Positions 52,764 through 64,000 are shown, counted from the stretch's first letter. The stretch: 64,000 bases of DNA from Marinomonas piezotolerans (GCF_003362755.1 NZ_QKRA01000006.1:124001-188000); one strand, 5' to 3'. Notes: generated from the letters alone by a model not told the origin. A program made the numbers and translations.

Positions 52764-52851
52764 AACTTCCCTCACAACATTTCAAAAATATTGTTTAGTT
52801 TATAACTTCTATAGTTTTTTATTAAGCAACGCTGGCCCTTCGATCAAAAAA

Positions 52852-54027
52852 TCAACCCTCAACGGCTTCGCGAGCCTTTGTGACTGCCGACGCGGGAGTG
52901 ATCCCCCAAAGGCGAACACACGCCTTATACATGATGACCAAAAACAGCAGCGGGATAATCATGGTTTTCAAGACAAATAACGCCATCATATTTAAGAAAT
53001 GATCAATAGACTGGTTCAATGTGGCAACGTACCCCGTCACCTTGTCTTTGGCGGCCACGGTTATGCGGCTGAAGCCATTACGAATACTCGCAAAGGTACT
53101 CACCTCACCCTTTAGACGATCCTGCAACTCGGCAATATCATCATCTACATTATCCAAATCATCTTCGACATCATTCAAATTCCGTTGAATACGACGCAGC
53201 TGCGTTAACAATTGATTTCTCTCGCGCTCCAATGCACGCTCCTCTGCTGTTTTATCAAATAGCACGCTAAAGCCCGAACGACCTTCTGACGCAACGGCCA
53301 ACGCTTCTTCCACTCGATCAATCTGAGCCAGTTGGTCGGTTTCGTCCTGCGTTAAGCGCTGACTCTGAAGCAATAAAGTTTGCCGCTTCGCTTGCTCTGA
53401 CTCCAGCTCCCTCGCGACCTGAACTTTGATTTCCTTAGACAAATCCAGCGCTTCATCGAGTCGATCTGGAGACGCGGGGAAGGCTTCCAAGGCAGCGTAC
53501 TCTTGCTGCACCGCATCATCAATGAAAGCTTCATCAACCCAACTACTGGCCACCGCCACCATAGCAATAGAAAACTTGCAGATAACCGCGAACAAGAAAA
53601 CTTTGTATGCGAGCGCTCGATAACGAGAGAACACGAACCGAGTGCCCAGAAATGCCACACCAGATATCGATAAAAACACCTTAAAGTGAAGCGTTTGAAG
53701 AATCTCAACGAGCAGCTTCTGAATCAGTAAAGAAGAGATGGCGTACTTCATCACGGAAGAGAAGTCTTCCACTAGATCGTTTAATGGATCTAATAACTCA
53801 CCAATTTGAACCGACCCAACAATCGCGACATTTAGGGTAATCGTCGACAACACCGAAATCGTCGCGTTGAAAAGACGAGCAATACCAAACGACGCCCCCG
53901 CGGATACTAAAGACGCATTAATATATTGCTCGGCATACTGATCCACCACACCGACCCAAGCAAACACCACCAGCGCTAGAACAATCAGCACATCCTTATT
54001 TCTTTTTAAGGCGTCTAGCATTTGCAT
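52852..54027 (-). CDS. Coiled-coil membrane protein, unknown
   Basis: A 391-residue protein. The first 180 residues have about four hydrophobic helices. Residues about 180-320 are a long charged coiled coil (KEIKVQVARELESEQAKRQTLLL and RNLNDVEDDLDNVDDDIAELQDRL). A last hydrophobic helix near 345-375 precedes the end. No family recognised. ATG at 54027 has ggagcgg very close; the in-frame ATG at 54021 is better spaced. It follows the TRAP-operon terminator, so it is a separate unit. Confidence 0.6.
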   Translation of the reverse strand: MQMLDALKRNKDVLIVLALVVFAWVGVVDQYAEQYINASLVSAGASFGIARLFNATISVLSTITLNVAIVGSVQIGELLDPLNDLVEDFSSVMKYAISSLLIQKLLVEILQTLHFKVFLSISGVAFLGTRFVFSRYRALAYKVFLFAVICKFSIAMVAVASSWVDEAFIDDAVQQEYAALEAFPASPDRLDEALDLSKEIKVQVARELESEQAKRQTLLLQSQRLTQDETDQLAQIDRVEEALAVASEGRSGFSVLFDKTAEERALERERNQLLTQLRRIQRNLNDVEDDLDNVDDDIAELQDRLKGEVSTFASIRNGFSRITVAAKDKVTGYVATLNQSIDHFLNMMALFVLKTMIIPLLFLVIMYKACVRLWGITPASAVTKAREAVEG

Positions 54028-54097
54028 CCGCTCCTACATTAAGCTCTACGACAACCTCCAATCTAGCAAAGCTTGTGTAGAACGCGAACCCTAAATC

Positions 54098-54131
54098 AAA
54101 AAGCCCCCAGTACATTCGCAGTAGGGGCTTT
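54098..54131 (-). terminator. Terminator after the TRAP operon
   Basis: aaagcccc (54100-54107) pairs with ggggcttt (54124-54131); on the minus strand it is followed by a T-run. It lies 80 bases after the dctM stop codon. Confidence 0.82.
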
Positions 54132-54210
54132 AAAACGCCTTAACAAAACTCAAAAACTCTAGTATCAGTATTGGAACCGTTTCTTTGTATTCAATTTGCG
54201 TCGCTTCAGG

Positions 54211-55515
54211 CTAACCAAACATAGTATTCGGTAGCAGCAATACAATCTGTGGAAATGCCATGAGCAAGGCCACCGCTAAAATCATCATTAACCAAAACGG
54301 TAGTACGCCACGAAAAATATCCCCCAACGCAACATTCGGCGCGACAGATTTCACAATAAACACGTTGATGCCCACCGGAGGGGAAATTAGCCCCATTTCA
54401 AGGGTCAAAACGGTTAACACACCAAACCAAATCGGATCGATCCCCAGTTGCAATATGATCGGGAAGAAAATCGGTAGCGTCAGCACTAGCATAGCGAAAC
54501 CTTCCAGGAAGCAGCCTAGCACCAAATAAATCATCAAGATCAAAATCAAGGTACCGGTTACGCCAAGATTCAGTGCAGCCAAAAACTCACCCACGGCAGT
54601 TGGAATATGACTCAGCGCCATAAAAGGATTGATCAAATGCGCTGCAATCAAGATCAGCATTACCGTAGCCGTCGTCACAACGGCATCACGCGCCGCGCTC
54701 CACAGTAATTTGATCGTCAAAGTCCGAGTGACAAGCCCCACCAGGATCACACTTCCTGCGCCAACGGCGGCGGCTTCCACGGGCGAAAACAAGCCTCCGT
54801 AAATACCCCCAATCGTCAGCAATATCACACCGACTATTGGACCCGCGCCCAAGATAGCTCTACTTTTCTCTTTGAGATTCGTTTTAGGCCCTGCAGGGCC
54901 AAAGTCAGGTTTGAAGTAGCAAATCACCATAATCATGACAATAAACAGCAACAACAACATGATCCCAGGCAGCACACCCGCTAGGAACAAGCGACCAATA
55001 CTTTGCTCGGTTAAGATGGCGTAGATCACAAAGCCTGTAGACGGTGGAATCAAGATACCTAAGGTCCCCCCTGCGGCCACCACACCAGTCGATAAACGAG
55101 TGTTGTAGTTAAATCGATCCATCTGCCCTAATGCTACTTTCCCCATGGTCAAGGCTGATGCCACTGAGGAGCCGGATAACGCGGCAAAACCACCACACCC
55201 GATGACCGTCGCGGACGCTAATCCACCCCGAAACTGACCAATGATGGCGTAAGCGGCATCATAAAGTCGCTGACTCATACCGGTTAAAGACGCGACATTT
55301 CCCATTAAAATGAATAAAGGAATGACCACTAATTCAGGCGAAGACGCCAAGGTAAAACTCTCCGACGCAAGCAAACTAAACGCCGAACGACTGCTGTCTA
55401 AAATGGTGATACCCGCAAACCCTACTGCAAACATGGTAAACGCCACGGGCACACGAAGTAACAGCAATACAAACATGATCAGAATACCGATCATGCCTAT
55501 CATTGAAGCGCTCAT
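54211..55515 (-). CDS. dctM: TRAP transporter large permease (DctM)
   Basis: A 434-residue inner-membrane protein with about 12 hydrophobic helices. Family segments: GFAALSGSSVASALTMGKVALGQM and GGTLGILIPPSTGFVIYAILTEQSIGRLFLAGVLPG. It is the ion-driven permease of the tripartite importer, working with DctQ (overlap ATGA at 55512-55515) and DctP. Substrate probably an aromatic or organic acid given the LigAB genes upstream. Confidence 0.93.
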   Translation of the reverse strand: MSASMIGMIGILIMFVLLLLRVPVAFTMFAVGFAGITILDSSRSAFSLLASESFTLASSPELVVIPLFILMGNVASLTGMSQRLYDAAYAIIGQFRGGLASATVIGCGGFAALSGSSVASALTMGKVALGQMDRFNYNTRLSTGVVAAGGTLGILIPPSTGFVIYAILTEQSIGRLFLAGVLPGIMLLLLFIVMIMVICYFKPDFGPAGPKTNLKEKSRAILGAGPIVGVILLTIGGIYGGLFSPVEAAAVGAGSVILVGLVTRTLTIKLLWSAARDAVVTTATVMLILIAAHLINPFMALSHIPTAVGEFLAALNLGVTGTLILILMIYLVLGCFLEGFAMLVLTLPIFFPIILQLGIDPIWFGVLTVLTLEMGLISPPVGINVFIVKSVAPNVALGDIFRGVLPFWLMMILAVALLMAFPQIVLLLPNTMFG

Positions 55516-56018
55516 ACGGCGTCTCCTTTACGGACATCTCGTCCCGAGAACGTTAGCTCCAGCGCGCGCAATACCATCCCCGCCGCTGTTAACAAGGCGA
55601 ATACGGACAAGCCGTTTTGAAACCACGCTTTTGGCCAACGCAACAAGTTCGTAGAGAGGTTCAACATGGCCGAGAGCTTGGCGCTTTCGTTGACCGCGTA
55701 AGCAATCGCGACAAAAATCACAGCCCCTAATAAAGCGGCTGAAATATCAATCGCAAGATTGAGAAGCTCTGGGTAAGCTCGTTCAAATAGGTCCACGGAA
55801 ATATGACCGCCTGTACGATCACAGATGGCCATCGCGCCAAACACAACCACGGTCATCGACATGGTAATGACATCCTGTGAGCCATACATGGGCGAGCCAA
55901 AGGCACGCCCAATGACATCAACAAGAATCACCAACATGATGAAGATCAGCCCCAATGATCCGATGGCAGCAGACAGGTTAATCAACCCGTCTGCCAGCTT
56001 TCTAATGGCGGCAAACAT
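55512..56018 (-). CDS. dctQ: TRAP transporter small permease (DctQ)
   Basis: A 168-residue four-helix membrane protein with the DctQ pattern (LIFIMLVILVDVIGRAFGSPMYGSQDVITMSMTVVVF). Overlaps dctM by four bases and begins one base after the dctP stop, so it is translated with both. Confidence 0.9.
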   Translation of the reverse strand: MFAAIRKLADGLINLSAAIGSLGLIFIMLVILVDVIGRAFGSPMYGSQDVITMSMTVVVFGAMAICDRTGGHISVDLFERAYPELLNLAIDISAALLGAVIFVAIAYAVNESAKLSAMLNLSTNLLRWPKAWFQNGLSVFALLTAAGMVLRALELTFSGRDVRKGDAV

Positions 56019-56019
56019 A

Positions 56020-57000
56020 TTAGTTGCCTTGCATTGCGGCTAACGCATCGTCACCATCCACACTGTTCACATAGCTGTTCACAACGCCTGAAACCGCTTT
56101 AGTGAAGGCTTCTTTCTCCGCATCGGTCAACTCAACAATGGCATTCGAACTATCTTTTTGGGCAGCCGCTAACGCAGCATTGGCAGTGACTAACCAAGCA
56201 TCTTCAGCACTTTTAGAGAGTTCCATACCACTTGCTGCATCGACCGCAGCGCGCTGCTCAGCACTGAGATCACCATAGACTTGGGCATTCAGGACGGTAA
56301 AGAACGTCAAACGACCTAGAGGCGCCCCTAATGTCAGCGCGTCAGCCACCTCATCCAGTTTAAAGTCTTTCAGAGTTGAGGCCCCAGTGATTACCCCGTC
56401 GATGAGTCCAGTCTGCATCGCGTTGTACACTTGGCTAATTGGCATTTGCACTGGGGTAGCGCCCAAGGCTTTCGCCACTTCCGCCGCGGTCGATCCAGCA
56501 ACACGCACTTTCAGACCGTTTAAATCTTGCGGCGTACGGATCACTTTATTGCGCATAATAAAAATGTTGGGTTCAGACGTCCAAAGAGCAAGCGGTTTAG
56601 TGCCTGGGAATTCTTGGCTAAGGTTGTCGTCAAAGGCGCGCCACAACGCTTGATAACCAGGCATGTCTTCGGGAATCGCACCAGGTAATTCAGCAATCAT
56701 GGTTTTACCAAACTGTGATGAGGTATAGCCTGGTAATCCCCAAGCCATATCCGTAGCACCTTGCAAAACACGAATGTATTGCTCTGCGGGACCCGACCCC
56801 AATTCACCACCATGATAGCCACGCACGGTCAGCTCTCCATTTGTCGCGGCAGACAAGTCATTATTTAATTTCTCAATGACAGACGCGTTGATTGTGTGAA
56901 ATGGTGGTGTGAAGTTGGCGAACTTCAATTCTTCGGCAACAACTTGGCTGGTCAATACAATCGCCGTCGATGCGGCAACAAGCAGTTTACTAACGTTCAT
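56020..57000 (-). CDS. dctP: TRAP transporter substrate-binding protein (DctP)
   Basis: A 326-residue periplasmic binding protein with a signal peptide (LVAASTAIVLTSQVVA). DctP-family segments: LKFANFTPPFHTINASVIEKL, TDMAWGLPGYTSSQF and NGLKVRVAGSTAAEVAKALGATPVQMPISQVYNAMQTGLIDGVI. The conserved Arg in KVRVAG usually binds a carboxylate, so the ligand is likely an organic acid. Precedes the two permeases. Confidence 0.93.
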   Translation of the reverse strand: MNVSKLLVAASTAIVLTSQVVAEELKFANFTPPFHTINASVIEKLNNDLSAATNGELTVRGYHGGELGSGPAEQYIRVLQGATDMAWGLPGYTSSQFGKTMIAELPGAIPEDMPGYQALWRAFDDNLSQEFPGTKPLALWTSEPNIFIMRNKVIRTPQDLNGLKVRVAGSTAAEVAKALGATPVQMPISQVYNAMQTGLIDGVITGASTLKDFKLDEVADALTLGAPLGRLTFFTVLNAQVYGDLSAEQRAAVDAASGMELSKSAEDAWLVTANAALAAAQKDSSNAIVELTDAEKEAFTKAVSGVVNSYVNSVDGDDALAAMQGN

Positions 57001-57126
57001 ATGATGACTCCCTTATTGATCTTAGTGCCTAAATTAGGCGTTTCTTATTTTGGATCTGAGGACATGCCATAACGCGCACTGCCCCGTTCGTAATAGTCTT
57101 CTTGTTATGGCTCTAAAGAGCTTATT

Positions 57127-57571
57127 TCATTCGCTTCCGTTGAATTTCAGTTCAATCGAACCCTGCCTTTTCGCTATCAACCAGGTATCGTCTACTTTCT
57201 TCAGGTCATCAACGAAACGTCCAATGAACACACTGGCTTTGGCGGCAATGATGGTTTCAATATCGGGGGCTTTTTGTTCACCAGAAAACAGCACCACGCG
57301 GGATGCCACCGTTGCGGATTGGGCATCATGTACGGTCACTTCGATATTGCTCAACGCGTGACAGGTCTCTTTACTTGGGCGCTCTGTAAACGATTTCAGA
57401 ATCGCCGCCCGTCCTTCAATTTTGTCTAATGGGGCACTCGGACGGTGCAATACTGCATCTTCGCTGTAGCACTCAGACAACTCTTGCCAACGGCTTTGGT
57501 CCAGCAAATTAATAGAACGCGTCACTAATTTCTGACATTGCCACTCGATCAACATGGTGTCTAAATCTACG

Positions 57572-57579
<8 letters not shown>
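57127..57579 (-). CDS. SnoaL/NTF2-like protein
   Basis: A 150-residue small alpha+beta barrel protein (NTF2 superfamily) of the SnoaL-like or ring-hydroxylating-dioxygenase small-subunit kind: MIEWQCQKLVTRSINLLDQSRWQELSECYSEDAVLHRPS. Some members are isomerases or dehydratases; no catalytic residues can be named. Overlaps the hydrolase by eight bases, in the LigAB operon. Confidence 0.75.
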
Positions 57580-59522
<1,943 letters not shown>

Positions 59523-59662
59523 ACTCTTCCTGCTTCAGCCAAAAGATGTATCAGTGATTTCCATTAAAACTACACAGCCGATTTCAATCTGTCCTATGCG
59601 CTTTTATAAACATCCTTTAAAATTTAGTTATATCTTAAAATCAATCGGCGGCTAGGTAGGCA

Positions 59663-60907
59663 ATGAGGGCAACAACCATGCATCACATTACCAGCGGAAC
59701 TCCCCTAACATTAAAGCAATGTCGAGTCATTCAAGGGATTATGAGAAAAGGTTCTGAACAAAGCGCCAGTGCTGCCCTGAATCTTAGTCAATCCAGTGTG
59801 TCACGGGCGTTAGCGCAAGCTGAGCACGCACTTGGCGTCAGTATTTTTACACGCGGTTGGAGCGGCGCGGAGCTAACGGCCGATGGGGAAATCGTTATGG
59901 CAACCTGTGATAACCTGCTCAACGCCATAGCCAGAGTGGAACAACACCTACAACAAACCGCCGACACCGCTTTGACACTAAAGAATCACCTAGAATGGCG
60001 CCATGTAGCGGTCGTCGAAGCCGTCAGCCGATTAGGCAGCGCTTCTATTGCCGCCGAAGTACTTGGGATAACACAGCCCGCCGTCAGTAAAACGCTAAAG
60101 GAATTGGAAAATATGGTACGACAGCCATTATTTTCTCGACTGCGTCACGGCTTAACCCCCTTGCCAGCGGCCAAGTCATTAGCTGCGTTGTATTTAAGAA
60201 TACTGCCGATTGCTCAATCACTGAGCCAAGCACTGCAATCACGACCTAACGAGTTAAACGGTCGACTCTCTGTCGGCATGCTATCGTTTTCTTGCCAAGA
60301 CATCGTACCCATCGCCTTTGCTTCCATTTTCAAACAGCACCCACGCGTCCGGCTGCAAGCCATGCAGGGGCCTTACCACATGCTGGCAAACGCCTTGATA
60401 CAAGGAGAGATTGATTGCTTTCTAGGGTTATTAAGAACGGGACCGATTCATCCAGATTTAATCGAAATCCCTCTGCTGCACGCACAATATGCGTTGATTG
60501 CTCGCAACGACCACCCAATACACAAAGAGGCAAGCAGTCTTAAGGATTTAACCGATGAACGCTGGATCGTCGCGCGCCACGGCACACCGATTCGCGAGTA
60601 CTTTGAAACACTGTTCCGAAGCATCGATAACAAGCCACCGATCCAAGCATTAGAAATGCTGACGTTTGCCTCATCAGAAGATCTGGTGATTCATAGCGAT
60701 GCCATCGCCCTCTTGTTCTACGATGATTGGAATATTCAGCAACTCAACCCACGCCTTCAACAGATACCAATCACCTTACCCAAACCAGACTGCATGATTG
60801 GCATCACCCTACATCGAGACCACCAATCTCCTATTATTAAAACCTTTATTGAAGAGCTTGAAACGGTTATCGAGGCAAAAATAACCGATTCTATTCCAGC
60901 TGAGTAA
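59663..60907 (+). CDS. LysR-type regulator with two HTH domains
   Basis: A 414-residue LysR protein about 110 residues longer than usual. Residues about 16-75 form a first winged helix (LTLKQCRVIQGIMRKGSEQSASAALNLSQSSVSRALAQAEHALG). A second follows at about 112-175 (VAVVEAVSRLGSASIAAEVLGITQPAVSKTLKELENMV), then the usual effector domain. Divergent from ligA across 140 bp, so probably its regulator. An ATG at 59678 with gaggg eight bases ahead is an equally good start. Confidence 0.85.
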   Translation: MRATTMHHITSGTPLTLKQCRVIQGIMRKGSEQSASAALNLSQSSVSRALAQAEHALGVSIFTRGWSGAELTADGEIVMATCDNLLNAIARVEQHLQQTADTALTLKNHLEWRHVAVVEAVSRLGSASIAAEVLGITQPAVSKTLKELENMVRQPLFSRLRHGLTPLPAAKSLAALYLRILPIAQSLSQALQSRPNELNGRLSVGMLSFSCQDIVPIAFASIFKQHPRVRLQAMQGPYHMLANALIQGEIDCFLGLLRTGPIHPDLIEIPLLHAQYALIARNDHPIHKEASSLKDLTDERWIVARHGTPIREYFETLFRSIDNKPPIQALEMLTFASSEDLVIHSDAIALLFYDDWNIQQLNPRLQQIPITLPKPDCMIGITLHRDHQSPIIKTFIEELETVIEAKITDSIPAE

Positions 60908-61272
60908 CTCGCTAACCGCTGAATTCCGCTATCAACCACCAATCAAAAGAGCCCTTACCGCTTCAACAGCAACGTCTCGAAGCACTTTTTCTAGATGATT
61001 TAATTAAACAATTCGGAGACATAACTGGAAGCAAAAACCTGTCGTGACACTATATAAAGACCCGAAGTTCAGTTTTTCCATTACAAGATGGCTTTGCCTA
61101 CGCATCGAGTATCAGGGATTGAATAGAGATAACGATTGATACAATATACGCAAAATTTTCAGGAAGAATAAAGCATCAAGTTTCCGCCTCCGGCACTACC
61201 AACTGTTCTCCGGCGGCAGTTTCTCTCTCCTGAGTACACGTTAGCCGCCCGTGGCGGTTAAATTGGATAGGT
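60908..61272. other. Intergenic region before the polysaccharide locus
   Basis: 365 bases with no convincing gene. A near-perfect hairpin, ttagccgcc (61241-61249) and ggcggttaa (61253-61261) with one G-T pair, sits just before the first possible start at 61273. The GGCGG core faintly recalls the ops element of RfaH-controlled polysaccharide operons but does not match it well. Confidence 0.45.
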
Positions 61273-61296
61273 ATGACAGGGGAACGTAGCCTTTAT

Positions 61297-62199
61297 ATGA
61301 GTACAATCTTAATAACAGGCCATCTCGGCCTAGTTGGGCGGCATTTACAGCCGTTATTAGAGCGCCAAGGATATCGGGTTAAAGGCTTTGATATTGCCGA
61401 TGGCAGCGGTGATATATGCCAACCTGATCAGCTCAAGAAGGCTCTAACTGGAGTTAACGGAGTGATTCATCTTGCCGCAGTTTCTAGGGTGATATGGGGC
61501 GAGCAGAATCCAGAGTTATGTTGGAAAACAAATGCTCTTGCGAGCGAACAATTGTTGAAGATTGCTTGCAAACAAGTTGATGTAAAGCCTTGGGTATTGG
61601 TTACCAGCAGTCGTGAGGTTTATGGAGAAGCTGAGTTTCTTCCGGTTCTCGATACAACACCGACTAATCCGGTCAATGTCTATGGTCGGGCAAAAATGTA
61701 TATGGAAAAAATAGCCTTAGAATTTAGAGAGTACGGGCTTAATACCGCTGTGATAAGGCTCGCTAATGTGTATGGCTGTACAAAAGACCATAAGGACAGA
61801 GTATTGCCCGCGTTCTGTTGTAACGCTGTCAAAAACGCAAATCTGCGCGTAGATGGCCGGAACCATTTGTTTGATTTCACTCATGTATCCGATACCGTAA
61901 AAGGCCTGTCCTTAGTCGTTGAACAACTCGAGAATAACGAGAGGAAATTGCCCCCTACTCACCTTCTTCCTGGCATTGGTACGACACTTGGTGAAGCTGC
62001 TGAAATGGCCATCAAGTTCGCTGGGAGTCATTCTCGAATTATTGAAGCCCCATCTCGAAATTATGATGTAAGTCGATTTATTGGAGATCCGACTCAGGCC
62101 AAAGAACTGTTGGGCTGGCAAGCTAATATATCCCCCGAACAGGGCATTCAGCTTTTGGTCAAAGCGTTCCAAAAACAGTTACAGGAAGTTCCTGCATGA
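61297..62199 (+). CDS. NAD-dependent sugar epimerase/dehydratase (SDR)
   Basis: A protein of about 300 residues with the extended-SDR fingerprint STILITGHLGLVGRHLQPLL, the serine site TSSREVYGE and the catalytic YGRAK. It probably acts on a nucleotide sugar. The ATG at 61297 matches the family N-terminus; an in-frame ATG at 61273 has ggat aggt ahead and could also be used. Coupled to the next gene (ATGA at 62196-62199). Confidence 0.84.
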   Translation: MSTILITGHLGLVGRHLQPLLERQGYRVKGFDIADGSGDICQPDQLKKALTGVNGVIHLAAVSRVIWGEQNPELCWKTNALASEQLLKIACKQVDVKPWVLVTSSREVYGEAEFLPVLDTTPTNPVNVYGRAKMYMEKIALEFREYGLNTAVIRLANVYGCTKDHKDRVLPAFCCNAVKNANLRVDGRNHLFDFTHVSDTVKGLSLVVEQLENNERKLPPTHLLPGIGTTLGEAAEMAIKFAGSHSRIIEAPSRNYDVSRFIGDPTQAKELLGWQANISPEQGIQLLVKAFQKQLQEVPA

Positions 62200-63491
62200 A
62201 AATTGTAAAAGTCATTCATGGTTATCCGATGTTATACAACGCCGGATCAGAAGTGTATTCACAAACCATCTGCCATGGCTTAGCTAAACGCGGCCATGAG
62301 GTGCACGTATTTACCAGAGAGGAAGACTCCTTTCAGCCCGATGGTGCGATGCGGATTAGTCATGACGCCGACGTACCAGACATTACTCTACATCTGGTGA
62401 ATAACTCACGGATGCGAGATCGCTATCGTTTGGATATCGTTGACCAGCGTTTTGCTGAGTTGCTCGACCAATTGCAGCCAGATTTAGTGCATATAGGACA
62501 CCTGAACCACTTATCTACCTCTTTGGTATTTGAGGCTAAAAAACGCCATATTCCGATTGTTTATACGCTTCACGATTATTGGTTGATGTGTCCGCGCGGG
62601 CAGTTTATGCAGATGCACTCTGCGGATGACAATCTCTGGGCTGCCTGTGATGGCCAAGAAGACAAGAAGTGCGCAACGCAGTGTTACGCTCGCTATTTCT
62701 CAGGCAGTGAACAGGAAAAAGCAGAGGATTTAGCTTACTGGGAAAACTGGGTTAAGCGTAGAATGGCGCATGTGCGCGATGTCGTTGAGCAGGTTGATTT
62801 GTTTATTTCACCGGCCAATTATCTGAAGCAACGTTATGAACAAGACTTTGGTCTGCCAAAAGAGAAAAGTATTTATCTTGATTACGGCTTCGACCGTACA
62901 AGGATGATAGGACGTGTTCGCAGAAGCGATGAACCGTTTACGTTTGGGTATATTGGTACTCATATTCCGGCTAAGGGGATTCATCAGTTAATCGAAGGTT
63001 TTGGCATGCTCAAGGGCGAAGCAAAGCTGAGAATTTGGGGGCGAGATCGGGGCCAGGATTCCAGAGCGCTAAGAGCGATTGCGTCATCTTTGCCTGGTAA
63101 TAAAGCCAATGCGATCGAGTGGATGCCTGAATACAAGAATCAATCAATTGCAGTGGATGTGTTCAGCAATACTGATGCGATAGTGGTGCCATCAGTCTGG
63201 GTCGAAAACTCGCCTTTGGTTATTCATGAGGCTCAGCAAGCTAAAGTGCCTGTTATTACTGCTGATGTCGGTGGAATGGGGGAATATGTTCACCATGAGG
63301 TGAACGGCTTAACCTACCAACACCGCAACACCGCAGATCTTGCAAAGCAAATGCAGCGTTTACTGGATGACCCAGCATTAGCCAGCCAACTGGGGCTGCG
63401 TGGTTATCCTTTTAGTGACGATGGTCAGATTCCAGATATTGATCAGCACATACTCGACTTGGAAGCATGCTACGCGAGGGTTATAGGCTAA
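62196..63491 (+). CDS. Glycosyltransferase, family 4 type
   Basis: A 431-residue GT-B glycosyltransferase. The N-terminal domain begins KIVKVIHGYPMLYNAGSEVYSQTICHGLAKRGHEV and the C-terminal EX7E-like nucleotide-sugar region is in VVPSVWVENSPLVIHEAQQAKVPVITADVGGMGEYV. A Cys-containing insert (CDGQEDKKCATQC) near residue 150 is of unknown role. It would add a sugar to a lipid- or polymer-linked glycan. Overlaps the radical SAM gene (taatg). Confidence 0.88.
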   Translation: MKIVKVIHGYPMLYNAGSEVYSQTICHGLAKRGHEVHVFTREEDSFQPDGAMRISHDADVPDITLHLVNNSRMRDRYRLDIVDQRFAELLDQLQPDLVHIGHLNHLSTSLVFEAKKRHIPIVYTLHDYWLMCPRGQFMQMHSADDNLWAACDGQEDKKCATQCYARYFSGSEQEKAEDLAYWENWVKRRMAHVRDVVEQVDLFISPANYLKQRYEQDFGLPKEKSIYLDYGFDRTRMIGRVRRSDEPFTFGYIGTHIPAKGIHQLIEGFGMLKGEAKLRIWGRDRGQDSRALRAIASSLPGNKANAIEWMPEYKNQSIAVDVFSNTDAIVVPSVWVENSPLVIHEAQQAKVPVITADVGGMGEYVHHEVNGLTYQHRNTADLAKQMQRLLDDPALASQLGLRGYPFSDDGQIPDIDQHILDLEACYARVIG

Positions 63492-64000
63492 TGGCACATG
63501 ACTTTTGGCGTATCACATTGGATACCAATCCAGATTTTTGCAATCTCAATTGTGTGATGTGTGAAGACCATTCTCCTTATGCGGATAGCCGCGCTAAGAG
63601 AAAGAGCTCTGGCTCACTCAGGCCCCTAATGGATGCAGACCTGCTACAACGGATTGTTCGTGAAGCGGCCGCGATGGGCATCAGAGAGATTATTCCTTCA
63701 ACCATGGGAGAGCCCTTACTTTATCCGCACTTTGATACCTTTCTCGATTTGTGTGCGGAATTAGGTTTAACCCTCAACCTGACAACCAACGGCACATTTC
63801 CAGCCCCTAAAGATCATCAAAATGTTGAGTATTGGGCCGAGCGTATTGTGCCGATTACCAGTGATGTGAAAATCTCATGGAATGGCGTAAGTGAAAAGAC
63901 CCAGTCAGATATCATGGTCGGGACAACCCTTGAAAAACACATTGAAAATGCCAAACGTTTTATTGCAATAAGGGAAAAATGGGCATCCAAACATTATTGC
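63491..64000 (+). CDS. Radical SAM protein, C-terminus beyond the window
   Basis: 170 residues are visible. The Fe-S motif CNLNCVMC (CX3CX2C) lies at about residues 17-24, followed by STMGEPLLYPHFDTFLDL, the usual strand-2 GEP region, and TTNGTF. Radical SAM enzymes use SAM and a [4Fe-4S] cluster for difficult reactions. In a polysaccharide operon it may modify a sugar or a carrier. It overlaps the glycosyltransferase stop. Confidence 0.85.
   Translation, partial: MAHDFWRITLDTNPDFCNLNCVMCEDHSPYADSRAKRKSSGSLRPLMDADLLQRIVREAAAMGIREIIPSTMGEPLLYPHFDTFLDLCAELGLTLNLTTNGTFPAPKDHQNVEYWAERIVPITSDVKISWNGVSEKTQSDIMVGTTLEKHIENAKRFIAIREKWASKHYC

Noticed and set aside
61241..61261. ops/JUMPstart element before polysaccharide genes
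   Set aside because: Only the GGCGG core fits; the following bases do not match the consensus.

Overview
The window looks like the chromosome of a marine gammaproteobacterium of the Marinomonas/Oceanospirillales kind. This is an inference from the housekeeping genes (FabY-type ketoacyl synthase, AsrA-type Lon, ATP-dependent PckA, a TRAP transporter, EtfAB with an N-methyl amine demethylase) and from a PM2-like tailless prophage, a type known mainly from aquatic bacteria. No rRNA or tRNA gene was recognised.

Layout. 1-8050: a truncated UDP-glucose dehydrogenase, a sulfurtransferase, TlyA, a MATE exporter, a Lon protease and a TetR/LysE exporter pair. 8147-21297: a complete-looking 13.15-kb prophage between 18-bp direct repeats. 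21281-21435: a candidate small RNA on the minus strand whose terminator is the prophage target. 21500-42684: mostly core genes, including GGDEF, YqjG, Bax, FabY, YceI, TatD, PckA, Gnd, TrmJ, a catalytically degenerate SuhB, GalU, an MFS carrier and a cpxP-cpxRA locus with a textbook CpxR box. 42686-52763: a catabolic island for N-methylated (proline-like) amines: EtfAB, an FMN/Fe-S demethylase, a ProC-like reductase, an M20 deacylase, DUF1028, RidA, a flavin monooxygenase and two regulators. 52852-60907: an extradiol dioxygenase LigAB operon with hydrolase, SnoaL-like protein and a DctPQM TRAP transporter, facing a LysR protein with two HTH domains. 61297-64000: the start of a surface-polysaccharide locus (epimerase, glycosyltransferase, radical SAM protein) that runs off the right edge.

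The most unusual element is the prophage. It combines a tyrosine integrase, a self-cleaving CI-like repressor, a two-tyrosine rolling-circle Rep, an FtsK/P9-type packaging ATPase, a PM2-type double-jelly-roll capsid protein, a run of tiny virion membrane proteins, a repeat-built fibre, a virion lysozyme-like protein, a holin-like protein and a cargo lipoprotein. There are no tail, portal or terminase genes. Its genes overlap tightly and share an unusual GGGGG ribosome-binding site. In three membrane proteins the same bases also write a KGGK carboxyl terminus. Four of its genes are shorter than 50 codons.

Start codons were chosen from visible ribosome-binding sites and family N-termini. Terminators were chosen from GC-rich hairpins with T-tracts. 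No database search was possible, so family names rest on recognised motifs and remembered family sequences.
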